NCBI RefSeq assembly: GCF_041080675.1
Contig: NZ_CP163520.1
Coordinates: forward strand, 806,001-870,000
DNA length: 64,000 nt
DNA from: Streptomyces sp. cg36
GTDB taxonomy: Bacteria > Actinomycetota > Actinomycetes > Streptomycetales > Streptomycetaceae
Direction of reading: 5' to 3'
Shown: in pieces, positions 27,062-34,882 of the stretch
Position numbering within the stretch: the first letter of the stretch is position 1
How the letters are laid out: every line of letters begins with the position of its first letter
Program-made: the position numbers and the translations under genes
The notes under the pieces: model-generated
The model's input: the letters and a program-made list of their open reading frames with translations, nothing else
What the model was told of the DNA's origin: nothing
Database searches by the model: none

Positions 27062-27982
27062 TCAGCGGGCCAGCCAGGCGGCGACCGCCTCCGCCATCGG
27101 CTGCCCCGTCTCCAGCTCGACGAAGCCGAACTGGCCCCCCTGGTTGCACTCCAGGAACCACCACAGCCCGTCCTCGTCCTCCGCGAAGTCGAAGGCCGCG
27201 TACGCCAGTCGGGCCAGCCGCAGATACGCGCGCACCGCCACCGCTGTCCGGTCCGGCACCTCGACCGGCTCCCAGCGGTGGCCGCTCTCGTCGAAGCGCC
27301 CGTCCACCACGCCGGGCGCGCAGACCTTCCGGGCGCCGAACAGCCGCTCCCCCACGCACGTCAGCCGGACGTCCGCCTTCTTCGGCACGTACCGCTGGAG
27401 CAGCACCGGTCCCGCCCGCACGCTGGAGAAGTCCTCCCCGGGCCCGATCAGGGTCGTCGGCAGCGCCGTCCCCGGCTGGTCCGGCGGCGGCCCGGCCGCG
27501 CTCTTCACCACCACGTCCCGGTGCTCCCGGGCGAACTGCCGGGCCACCCCGGGGACCGTGGTGACCACCGTGGGCGGCACCGCGAAGCCGCTGGAGTGGG
27601 CGACCCGCAGCTGCCACGGCTTGTGCCGGGCCCGCTCGGCCTCGCGCGGATGGTTCATCCAGCGCGCCGACGCGGAGTACAGCATCCCGTACAGCGCCTG
27701 CCCGGTCTCCGCGGTCAGCCACGCCGAGGGCTCCGCCGCGTGCGCGGCCGGGCGGCCGGGGCGGCGCACCCACACCGAGCGCAGGCCGCTCATGCTCACC
27801 AGGAAGCCGTCGACCGACAGATGCCCGGCGAAGTCGCCGTGGGCGTACTCGGCGGAGAGCACCGCACGGCCCGGCAGGTCCGCGGGATCGAGGCGCACCA
27901 GGGGCACGCCCCGCCGGTGCAGCTCGGTCACCACCAGGTCGGTGGTGACGTCCTCCTCGCAGGTCAGGATGAGGACCGTCAT
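27062..27982 (-). CDS. tgmB: ATP-grasp RiPP maturase (TgmB-like, graspetide synthetase)
   Basis: The 306-residue protein has a pre-ATP-grasp domain (MTVLILTCEEDVTTDLVVTE, GVPLVRLDPADLP) and an ATP-grasp core: VVVKSAAG (about 165-172), ARKVCAPG, LARLAYAAFDFAEDEDGLWWFLECN and FLECNQGGQFGF with the Mg-binding Glu and Asn near 277-278. This matches the actinobacterial maturases that make omega-ester or amide links in peptide precursors. The gene lies 15 bases after the tgmA-like precursor gene and is read with it. No methyltransferase gene, common in related clusters, is adjacent. Product structure is unknown. Confidence 0.85.
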   Translation of the reverse strand: MTVLILTCEEDVTTDLVVTELHRRGVPLVRLDPADLPGRAVLSAEYAHGDFAGHLSVDGFLVSMSGLRSVWVRRPGRPAAHAAEPSAWLTAETGQALYGMLYSASARWMNHPREAERARHKPWQLRVAHSSGFAVPPTVVTTVPGVARQFAREHRDVVVKSAAGPPPDQPGTALPTTLIGPGEDFSSVRAGPVLLQRYVPKKADVRLTCVGERLFGARKVCAPGVVDGRFDESGHRWEPVEVPDRTAVAVRAYLRLARLAYAAFDFAEDEDGLWWFLECNQGGQFGFVELETGQPMAEAVAAWLAR

Positions 27983-27997
27983 GCGGCTGCCGGGCCG

Positions 27998-28189
27998 TCA
28001 GTCGTCGAAGTGGGTCTGGGAACCGGCGGTCGACGCGGTGGTGCCGGCCGCCCGGAGCAGCTCGCGGTCGTCGACGGCGGGCCGCCCGTCGGGCAGGACG
28101 TTCAGCTGCCGCGAGGGGTCGAAGCGATAGGCGACCGGCAGGTCCGCCCGCTGTTTCGGCACGGCGTAGCGCAGGGTGAACGGTGTCAT
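27998..28189 (-). CDS. tgmA: Putative ATP-grasp-modified RiPP precursor (TgmA-like)
   Basis: The 63-residue peptide starts at an ATG with a good GGGAGG site. Its leader has the family pattern MTPFTLRYAVPKQ, then YRFDPSRQLNVLPDGRPAVD (about 21-40), as in recalled tgmA-type precursors. The C-terminus TTASTAGSQTHFDD is rich in Thr and Ser (ester or amide donors) and ends in two Asp (acceptors), as expected for a graspetide core. The maturase gene follows 15 bases downstream. A longer reading (71 residues) lacks a ribosome site. Biological role unknown; the product is predicted from sequence only. Confidence 0.85.
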   Translation of the reverse strand: MTPFTLRYAVPKQRADLPVAYRFDPSRQLNVLPDGRPAVDDRELLRAAGTTASTAGSQTHFDD

Positions 28190-28454
28190 GAGGAGCCTCC
28201 CGCAGCGGGTCACGCTGATCCATTCCGATCCATGTGCACACCTGTACGTAGTGCCCCTGTGGGGAATTCATCACGTACTGCCACATCCACGTGAAGGACG
28301 TCACACCGGGCCACTTGGTTGCCCGGGGCGCCGCATCCCGGGTCGGGGAACCGGGCGAACCCCACGGGCAGTCGGGTGAAGCCAGGTTTCGCCGCCGCCC
28401 ATTTCGGTGATCGCTGTGGACGTCACGATCCGCCTCCACCCCACAGGAGCACCC

Positions 28455-28691
28455 ATGCGTTTGCGTACCACGATCACGGCGAGCGTCCTCGCCCTCGGTG
28501 TCGTCCTCGGCGGCGCTTCGTCCGCGCTCGCCCACGACGGCGGCCACGGGCACGGCCGTCACCACAGCTCCGAGGGCGGCAAGCACTCCAGCTGCCACAC
28601 GGCGATGGGCAGCTCCGCCAACCGCGGCTCGTTCCTGGAGAGCGACTGCGAGAAGGAGAGCTGGGGCCACAAGGAGCACGGCCGCTACTGA
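28455..28691 (+). CDS. Small secreted His-rich protein
   Basis: The 78-residue protein starts at an ATG with CACAGGAGC upstream. It has a signal peptide (RLRTTITASVLALGVVLGGASSALA). The mature part is about 52 residues and opens with HDGGHGHGRHH, holding more than ten His and two Cys (CHTAMG and ESDCEK) that could form a disulfide. His clusters like this often bind zinc, copper or nickel. No family is recognised. It diverges from tgmA with about 265 bases between; a functional link is unproven. Confidence 0.75.
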   Translation: MRLRTTITASVLALGVVLGGASSALAHDGGHGHGRHHSSEGGKHSSCHTAMGSSANRGSFLESDCEKESWGHKEHGRY

Positions 28692-29252
28692 TCGCGCGGT
28701 GCGGTGTGGCGCGGCGCGGGGTTTCGCCCCCGCTCCGCGCCACACGCGTGTGTGCGCTTCCCGTCCCACGGGACTTCGCAATCCGGCCACGGCCGAAAAG
28801 CCGCTCCGCCGCTCCCGGCTCTCGACTCCCGGCCCCGGCGGGTGAATCCGCTCCGGGAAATGGGTGGGGGCATTCCGAATTCCGTCGCGGCCGGAGGACG
28901 GCGGGACCCATTTGTCGCTCTTGCCGGTCGGCGCAGCGCACGGCCCGGGGCGCCCGCGATCGGTCGCATCCCAGCCGGATGCCTTCCCAGCAGCGCTGAC
29001 GAACAGTCATGGCGGCTTGTGAATATGCCAGACGCATACTTTCCGCCACTCGGGACATGAGGAACGGTATTCACTCCAAACCTAAATGACTAGGAACCAG
29101 ATATTCCGGGCGACGAGTTTCGATACGACTTCATGATGAGTAAGGTGTCCCTCGCTGTCAGTGAGCCTGCGTAGGGGCACCCGCCTTGGCTTAATTCGGC
29201 GTGGCCGGAATGCGTATGCGGATGACGTCGTCTTCGGGATGGAGAGGGGATC
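28692..29252. other. 561-bp intergenic region with AT-rich half
   Basis: The first half is ordinary GC-rich DNA. From about 28990 to 29200 it is richer in A and T, which marks a promoter or regulatory zone for the TTA-containing gene at 29253. Only tiny frames occur (a 26-codon frame from 29009 and a 13-codon frame from about 29132), both without a good ribosome site. No RNA gene or palindrome of note is seen. Confidence 0.5.
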
Positions 29253-30212
29253 GTGACTGCGGGCACGTTCGAAGGACAGTACGTCTGGCATCCGGCCGCC
29301 GACGACCGCGAGTTGGCGCGCGCCTGCGTGGACGTACGGGCCGGCAGATATCTGAGCGCGCACAACGTCCTCAAGGACGCGCGTACCGATTTCGAGGTAC
29401 GCGCCCACCGCTCCCTGGTGCTCGCCTCCGAGGCGGCCGACTCCGACCTGGCCGAGCGCTGGCTGGCCGAGGAGTCCGCCTCCCCCGAAGCGGCCCTGCT
29501 CGCCGCCCGGGTGGCGATGGTCCGGGCGTTACGCATGGCCGACGCGCACGACGGGCGGGCGGCGGCGCTGGTGCGCATAGCCCAGGCGGCGTGCGCGCGC
29601 GCCGCCAAGCTGCTGCCCCAGGACCCCACTCCATGGGTCGCCCAGCTGGCACTCGCCCGCTTCGAGGGCACCTACGACCCGGCCCCCAAGGGGCTGTTGA
29701 CCGCCCCGGCCGGACCCTGGCTGCTCTTCTCGCACATCCTGCGGCTCGACCCCTGGAACCGCGAGGCCCACCACCGCTTCCTCTCCTTCTTCTTCACCCG
29801 CCACGGCGGTTCGGCGAGCGCCCGCTGGGACGTCGCCTCCTTCCTCAGCCACCGCGCCCCCATCACCTCGCCGCTGCGCCTGCTGCCACTGGTCGCGCTG
29901 GTCGAGGAGCACGACCCGGGCGCGCTGCTCGCGGACACCACCTGGCAGCAGCCCCAGTGGACGGCCACCGCGCTGGGCATCTACCAGAACTGGTTCCCGC
30001 GCACCGCGGCCTACCGGTTCACCCCGGTGCTCGACCTGGCGTACCTGGCACACGCCCTGTTCATGGCGAAACGTGAATTCGAGGCACGGGAAGTCCTCAC
30101 GGCGATGGGCCCGTACGCCTCGCGCATGCCCTGGAGCGCCTTCGGCGATCCAGAGGAACGGCTCAACCGGGCCCGGCGGTCCTGCGGACTGCCCACCCCC
30201 GGCCCGGCCTGA
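29253..30212 (+). CDS. Alpha-helical TPR-like protein of unknown function with a TTA codon
   Basis: The 319-residue protein is almost wholly helical with repeats resembling TPR/SEL units (for example ELARACVDVRAGRYLSAHN and RFTPVLDLAYLAHALF). No signal peptide or catalytic motif is seen. GTG start with GGAGAGGGG upstream. Codon 93 (29529-29531) is TTA, the rare Leu codon that in Streptomyces needs the developmental tRNA bldA; it is the only in-frame TTA I noticed in the window. The gene is preceded by a long AT-rich intergenic region, fitting regulated expression. A role in differentiation is inference. Confidence 0.75.
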   Translation: MTAGTFEGQYVWHPAADDRELARACVDVRAGRYLSAHNVLKDARTDFEVRAHRSLVLASEAADSDLAERWLAEESASPEAALLAARVAMVRALRMADAHDGRAAALVRIAQAACARAAKLLPQDPTPWVAQLALARFEGTYDPAPKGLLTAPAGPWLLFSHILRLDPWNREAHHRFLSFFFTRHGGSASARWDVASFLSHRAPITSPLRLLPLVALVEEHDPGALLADTTWQQPQWTATALGIYQNWFPRTAAYRFTPVLDLAYLAHALFMAKREFEAREVLTAMGPYASRMPWSAFGDPEERLNRARRSCGLPTPGPA

Positions 30213-30288
30213 GCCCCCGCCCGGCGCCCCGGCCGGTCAGCACTCCACCCGCGCGTCCCGTCACCCCCCACCGGAAAGGCTGCCACCC

Positions 30289-31833
30289 GTGTCCGAACGC
30301 ACCTCCCGACTCCGCTCCAGAGAGCCACAGCACGACACCGCGACCGACATCGCCATGGACGACGACGCGACGCTGCACGCCATGGGGTATCCGCGCAAAC
30401 TGACGCGCAGGTTCCACGCGTTCGACAACTTCGCCATATCGTTCACCATCATCAACATCATCTCCGGGATCTTCTCCGCGTTCGGCTTCGGCATGGGGGC
30501 CGGCGGCCCGCGCATCCTGATCTTCGGCTGGATAGGCGTCTCGGTGATGGTGCTGTTCGTCGGGGCGGCGATGGGCGAGATCGCCTCCGCCTACCCGACC
30601 AGCGGCGCGCTGTACTTCTCCGCGGGCAAGCTCGCCAAGCGCCACCGGGGCGCCTGGTCCTGGTACACGGGGTGGCTCAACTTCGTGGGCCAGGTGGGCG
30701 GCACGGCGGCCACCAACTACGCCGCCGCCACCTTCATCCAGGCGTTCGTCGCCATGCAGTGGCCCTCCTACGACCCGACGCCGCAGCAGACCGTCGGCAT
30801 CGCCGCGGTGATCCTGGTGGTGCAGGCGCTGGCCAACACGTACACCGTGCAGCTGGTCGCGATCGTCAACCGCATCTCGGTGTGGTGGCTGCTGATCGGC
30901 ATGGTGGTGATCGTCGCCGCGCTCACCCTCAAGCCCTCCCACCACCAGTCGGCCTCCTTCGCCAACCACTTCGTGAACACCACCGGCTTCAGCAGCGGTC
31001 TGTACGCCGCCATGCTCGGCCTGCTGGTGACCAGTTGGACGTTCACCGGCTTCGACGGCAGCTTCCACATGTCGGAGGAGACGGTGCGGGCCACCGTCAA
31101 CACGCCCAAGGGCATCATGCGCGCGATCATCTACTCGGCGCTCGCCGGACTCGTCCTCATGCTCGCCCTGGTGTACGCGATCCGCGACTACGCGGGCGAG
31201 GCGGGCTCGGACGCCCCGCCGGTGCAGATCCTCATCGACGCGCTGGGCCTGGGCACCGCCAAGCTGCTCCTGCTGATCGTGATCGGCGCCATGCTCTTCT
31301 GCGGCCTCGCCAACATGACCAGCAACACCCGCCAGATCTTCGCGTTCTCGCGGGACGGCGCCATGCCCGGCTCGCGCTGGTGGCACTCGGTCTCGCTGCG
31401 CACCCGCACCCCCGTCAAGGCGGTGTGGCTGGCGGCGGCGTGCTCGCTGGTGCTGATCGTGCCGGGCTGGTGGTCGCACACCGCCTTCACCGCCATCGTG
31501 AGCGTCAACGTCGTCGGCCTCTACCTCGCCTACGGGGTGCCGATCTTCCTGCGGCTGCGCCTGGACGACTTCGAGCCCGGCCCGTGGAACCTGGGCCGCT
31601 ACGGCAAGCCCGTGGCCGCGATCGCGGTGGGCTGGATCGTGCTCAGCAGCGTGCTGTTCATGCTGCCGCAGAGCTCCCCCATCACCACCACCTCGTTCAA
31701 CTACGCGCCGATCGCCCTGGGCGCGGTGCTCTTCATCGCCACCCTGTGGTGGTTCGCCACCGCGCGCCGCCGCTTCCAGGGACCCGTCAGCTACGGCAGC
31801 CCCGACGAGGTCGCCGCGATGGACCTCATCTGA
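30289..31833 (+). CDS. APC-family amino acid permease
   Basis: The 514-residue membrane protein starts at a GTG preceded by GGAAAGG. It has a 50-residue cytoplasmic N-terminus (YPRKLTRRFHAFDNFAISFT) and about twelve hydrophobic helices. Typical APC landmarks include GASGPAI-like GMGAGGPRILIFGW in TM1, GEIASAYPTSGALYFSAGKLA, and GFDGSFHMSEETVRA (a family signature). It resembles the GabP/BAT1-type amino acid and polyamine permeases. The substrate cannot be named. It is followed by a hairpin and appears monocistronic. Confidence 0.88.
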   Translation: MSERTSRLRSREPQHDTATDIAMDDDATLHAMGYPRKLTRRFHAFDNFAISFTIINIISGIFSAFGFGMGAGGPRILIFGWIGVSVMVLFVGAAMGEIASAYPTSGALYFSAGKLAKRHRGAWSWYTGWLNFVGQVGGTAATNYAAATFIQAFVAMQWPSYDPTPQQTVGIAAVILVVQALANTYTVQLVAIVNRISVWWLLIGMVVIVAALTLKPSHHQSASFANHFVNTTGFSSGLYAAMLGLLVTSWTFTGFDGSFHMSEETVRATVNTPKGIMRAIIYSALAGLVLMLALVYAIRDYAGEAGSDAPPVQILIDALGLGTAKLLLLIVIGAMLFCGLANMTSNTRQIFAFSRDGAMPGSRWWHSVSLRTRTPVKAVWLAAACSLVLIVPGWWSHTAFTAIVSVNVVGLYLAYGVPIFLRLRLDDFEPGPWNLGRYGKPVAAIAVGWIVLSSVLFMLPQSSPITTTSFNYAPIALGAVLFIATLWWFATARRRFQGPVSYGSPDEVAAMDLI

Positions 31834-32134
31834 TCCCAGCGCTCCCCCGGGCCGCGTCCCCCGCCTCCTCGGCGGCGGTGGCGCGGCCCGCGCGCTGCCC
31901 GCCGCGGGGTACGGGATTCCCTACGTCATTGGGCGTGTGGATGCAGGTGGGACAACTGCGGCCACGCCGGGCGACTTAGCCACCGTGCGCTCCCCCGGAC
32001 GCCATTCCCCCACCGGGCCGTGCGGAGGGATGATCCTGCCTTCACGTCCTCCTCGCGCGCTCCAGAGCCGCCCCGTCCCTCTCTCCGCGCTCCCGGCACC
32101 GCATCGCAGCGGGAGCGCACGAAAGGACCCCCCG
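31834..32134. other. 301-bp intergenic region
   Basis: The start holds the terminator listed separately. No small gene or promoter of note is recognisable in the remainder. Confidence 0.4.
31848..31890 (+). terminator. Terminator after the permease
   Basis: CGGGCCGCG at 31848-31856 and CGCGGCCCG at 31882-31890 pair around an inner stem CCGCC/GGCGG (31861-31875), just past the permease stop. Confidence 0.6.
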
Positions 32135-33187
32135 ATGCCCGGATCCCGTATCACCTTCCTCGACGGCCTGACCGCCCAGCCGCAGGCCCTGGAGCGGGTG
32201 ACCGCCCAGGTGCGGCGGCAGTTGACCGGCGCCGCCCTGGACCGGCTGCGCACCGCCCGGCGCCCGCTGCTGACGGGCATCGGCGCCTCCTACGCCGCGC
32301 TCGCCCTGCCGGTGGAGGTGCTGCGCGCCCACGGCGTGCCGGCCCAGCGGGTGCTGGCCAGTGAACTCGGCGCGGGCCTGCGCGGCTTCGACACGGACCT
32401 GCTGATCGGGGTGTCGCAGGGCGGTCGCAGCACGGAGACGGTGGCGGCCTTCCGGGCGGCCCGCGGCGTCCCCGCCCTCGCGGTCCTCAACGTCACCGAC
32501 TCCCCGCTGGGCGCACTGGCCGCGCTCGCCGTCGGCCTCGGCGGCGAGCCCGACTCGGCGGCCTCCACCATCGGCTTCACGGGCACCGTCGTCGCCCTCG
32601 ACCTGATCGCCGGGGTCATCGCGGGCCGGGACGGCGATCCGTGGCAGGGCGTGGGCGAGCGGATCGAGGCGGTGCGGGCCCGTACCGGCGAGGTGGTGGC
32701 CGCGCTGCGGGCGCGGGCCGCGCGGTGCGTCGCCGTCGACTGCGTGGCCTCGGGCGCGTCCCGGGTCGCGGCCGAGGAGGCGGCCCTGCTGCTGCGCGAG
32801 GTGCCCCGGATGCCCGCCTCGGCGTCGGTCACCCGCAACTATCTGCACGGCGAGATGGAGTCGGCGGGCAACACCCTGCACCTGGTGTTCGGCGCGGGCC
32901 GCGAGGTGGAGCTGGCCCGCTCGCTGTCGGCGGCGGGCCATCTGACGCTGCTGGTGACCACCGCGCGCGTGGAGCCCGGCGACAGCCTGGGCGTGGTGCG
33001 GCTCCCCGAGTGCGCCCCGACGCTACGGGCCGTCCTGGAGACGGTGGTGGCGCAGGAGCTGGTGGCGGTGCTCAGCGTGGAACGCGACGTCCCGCTCGAC
33101 TCGTTCGTCTTCGTCAACGACGACACCAAGGTCGGCGGCGCGGGCACCGCGGCATTCGAGCACGCCGAGCCGGTCCCGGTGGCCTGA
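32135..33187 (+). CDS. SIS-domain protein (sugar isomerase-like)
   Basis: The 350-residue protein has two SIS-type phosphosugar-binding domains. Features include RPLLTGIGASYAAL (about residues 43-56), LLIGVSQGGRSTETVAAFRAAR (SQGG/S-x-S-G-x-T-type phosphate loop) and later EVPRMPASASVTRNYLHGEMESAGN, with a Glu-His pair typical of glucosamine-6-phosphate isomerase-type folds. No glutaminase domain is present, so it is not GlmS itself. AgaS-like deaminase or isomerase roles are possible. Cytoplasmic. The ATG has CGAAAGGA upstream. Confidence 0.85.
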   Translation: MPGSRITFLDGLTAQPQALERVTAQVRRQLTGAALDRLRTARRPLLTGIGASYAALALPVEVLRAHGVPAQRVLASELGAGLRGFDTDLLIGVSQGGRSTETVAAFRAARGVPALAVLNVTDSPLGALAALAVGLGGEPDSAASTIGFTGTVVALDLIAGVIAGRDGDPWQGVGERIEAVRARTGEVVAALRARAARCVAVDCVASGASRVAAEEAALLLREVPRMPASASVTRNYLHGEMESAGNTLHLVFGAGREVELARSLSAAGHLTLLVTTARVEPGDSLGVVRLPECAPTLRAVLETVVAQELVAVLSVERDVPLDSFVFVNDDTKVGGAGTAAFEHAEPVPVA

Positions 33188-33270
33188 GAGCCCTCGCGAC
33201 CCCCCTTCGCCCGCCCGGAGGCCCCCGGTCCGCAACGGCGAATCCCGTGCGACGACCGCGGCCATACGGC

Positions 33271-33276
33271 TACCCT
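33271..33276 (+). promoter_or_regulatory. -10 hexamer of a likely leaderless promoter (peptidase gene)
   Basis: TACCCT is followed by seven bases and the ATG at 33284. Confidence 0.5.
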
Positions 33277-33283
33277 GAGTGAC

Positions 33284-34882
33284 ATGAGGACCGCGTACGG
33301 CAAGCAGTTCCGCGTCCGGGTCCGGGCGGCGACGCCCGTGGCCGCCCTCCTCTGCCTGACGAGCACCTGTCTGTCGGGCGCCGCGGCGGCCCCGCTCCCG
33401 GCGACGGCCGCCGCGCGTCCCGGCGCGCCACCCGCCTGGCACAGCTGCGTCCGCGATCCCCAGGACGCCCCGGGCAGGGAGCTGGCCGCGGCGGGCGGGC
33501 GCTGCGCCGAGATCACGGTCCCGCTGGACCACTTCCGGCCCGGCGGGACCAAGATCCGGGTCGCCGTCGCCCGCGTCCCCGCCACCGACGCCCGCCACCG
33601 CATCGGCACGCTGGTGGTGAACGAGGGCGGCCCCGGCGATCCGGTGATCGACTATCTGATGGACCGTCATGCCGCTCTCGGGAAGCTGGCGGCCCGGTTC
33701 GACCTGGTGGGCGTCGACCCCCGGTTCGTGGGCCGCAACGACCCCCTGGACTGCCGCTGGCCGACCTCCGCCTACTTCCGCTCGGCGGGCACGGGCCGGG
33801 CCGGGTTCGACGCGATGGCCGCCTTCGAGCGCGGCCTCGCCGACCGGTGCCGCCGCGCCGCGGGCGCCCTGCTCCCGTACGCCTCGACCCGCGACGCCGC
33901 CCGCGACCTGGACGCGGTGCGCGCGGCCCTGGGCGAGCGCCGGATCTCCTATCTGGGGATCTCGTACGGCACGTATCTGGGCGAGGTCTACAGCGCGATG
34001 TTCCCCGGCCGCACCGACCGGGTCGTCTTCGACGGTGTGCACGAGCCGGGCCGCCTCGCGCCGTGGCCGGAGTACGGCACGGAGGGCGCCAATGAGGACG
34101 CCCTGCGCCACTGGGCCGCCTGGGCGGCGCCCCGCGACGCCGCCTACGGGCTGGGGACGACCACCGACGCGGTCCTCGCCACCGTGGGCCGCATCCAGGC
34201 AGCCGCCGCCCGCACCCCGCTGCGGGTGGGGGCGTACCGGCTGGACGAACACGTCGTCCCGCTGCTGCTGTACGGGGTGCTGGGCGACGACCGGGCGGAG
34301 AGCGACGCGGAGATCGCCGTCATGGTGGGCACGTTGCGGCGGGCCGCCGAGAGCGGCCGGGCGGACCCTGATCCCGCGCTCGCCGGTCTCCTCCCCTCGC
34401 TGTTCACCGGCCGGGACTCCGCCTACGGCAGCACGCAGACGGCGTTCCTGTGCGCCGACACACCGGGTCCGCGCGACCCGGAGGTCTTCCGGCGGGCCGT
34501 CGAGCGCGGCCGGGCCCGGCATCCGCTGTTCGGGCCGCTGCTCAACGACATCACGCCCTGTCCGTTCTGGCCCCGCCCGCGCGAGCGGCCGACGGTGGTC
34601 GACAACGACGTGCCGGCCCTGATGGTCAACGCGACCCACGACCCGCGCGTGCTGTACTCCGAGGCCCGCGCGATGCACACCAAGTGGCCGAGCTCCCGGC
34701 TGATCACGGTGCGGGGTTCCTACCGGCACGCGGTGTACGGGGTGTCGTACGGCAACGCGTGCGTGAACGACGCGGTCAACGCCTATCTGGCCGACGGGCG
34801 GCTCCCCGCCACCGACACCTCGTGCCCGGGTGCCCGCCCGCCGGACCTGACGTCGACCGCGTCGCCGGATCAGGTGCCGTAG
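33284..34882 (+). CDS. Secreted alpha/beta hydrolase of the tripeptidyl aminopeptidase (TAP) family
   Basis: The 532-residue protein has a signal peptide (RAATPVAALLCLTSTCLSG). The hydrolase core shows the oxyanion loop NEGGPGDPV near 110 and GISYGTYLGEVY with nucleophile Ser near 227. The C-terminal Cys-rich TAP-like region has TPCPFWPRP, NDVPALMVNATHDPRVL, and SYRHAVYG with the catalytic His. This is the usual layout of Streptomyces secreted tripeptidyl aminopeptidases and related esterases, which trim peptides left by endopeptidases. Its last 13 bases overlap the convergent GH92 gene. The start seems leaderless. Confidence 0.88.
   Translation: MRTAYGKQFRVRVRAATPVAALLCLTSTCLSGAAAAPLPATAAARPGAPPAWHSCVRDPQDAPGRELAAAGGRCAEITVPLDHFRPGGTKIRVAVARVPATDARHRIGTLVVNEGGPGDPVIDYLMDRHAALGKLAARFDLVGVDPRFVGRNDPLDCRWPTSAYFRSAGTGRAGFDAMAAFERGLADRCRRAAGALLPYASTRDAARDLDAVRAALGERRISYLGISYGTYLGEVYSAMFPGRTDRVVFDGVHEPGRLAPWPEYGTEGANEDALRHWAAWAAPRDAAYGLGTTTDAVLATVGRIQAAAARTPLRVGAYRLDEHVVPLLLYGVLGDDRAESDAEIAVMVGTLRRAAESGRADPDPALAGLLPSLFTGRDSAYGSTQTAFLCADTPGPRDPEVFRRAVERGRARHPLFGPLLNDITPCPFWPRPRERPTVVDNDVPALMVNATHDPRVLYSEARAMHTKWPSSRLITVRGSYRHAVYGVSYGNACVNDAVNAYLADGRLPATDTSCPGARPPDLTSTASPDQVP

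Noticed and set aside
28190..28454. Promoter motifs between tgmA and the His-rich gene
   Set aside because: GGATCGGAATGGATC-like partial repeats are visible on the minus strand, but no -10 and -35 pair is convincing.
29009..29171. Tiny frames in the intergenic block (26 and 13 codons)
   Set aside because: No ribosome site and too short to judge from sequence alone.
32135..33187. GlmS-type glucosamine-6-phosphate synthase
   Set aside because: Only SIS domains are present; the N-terminal glutamine amidotransferase domain is missing.
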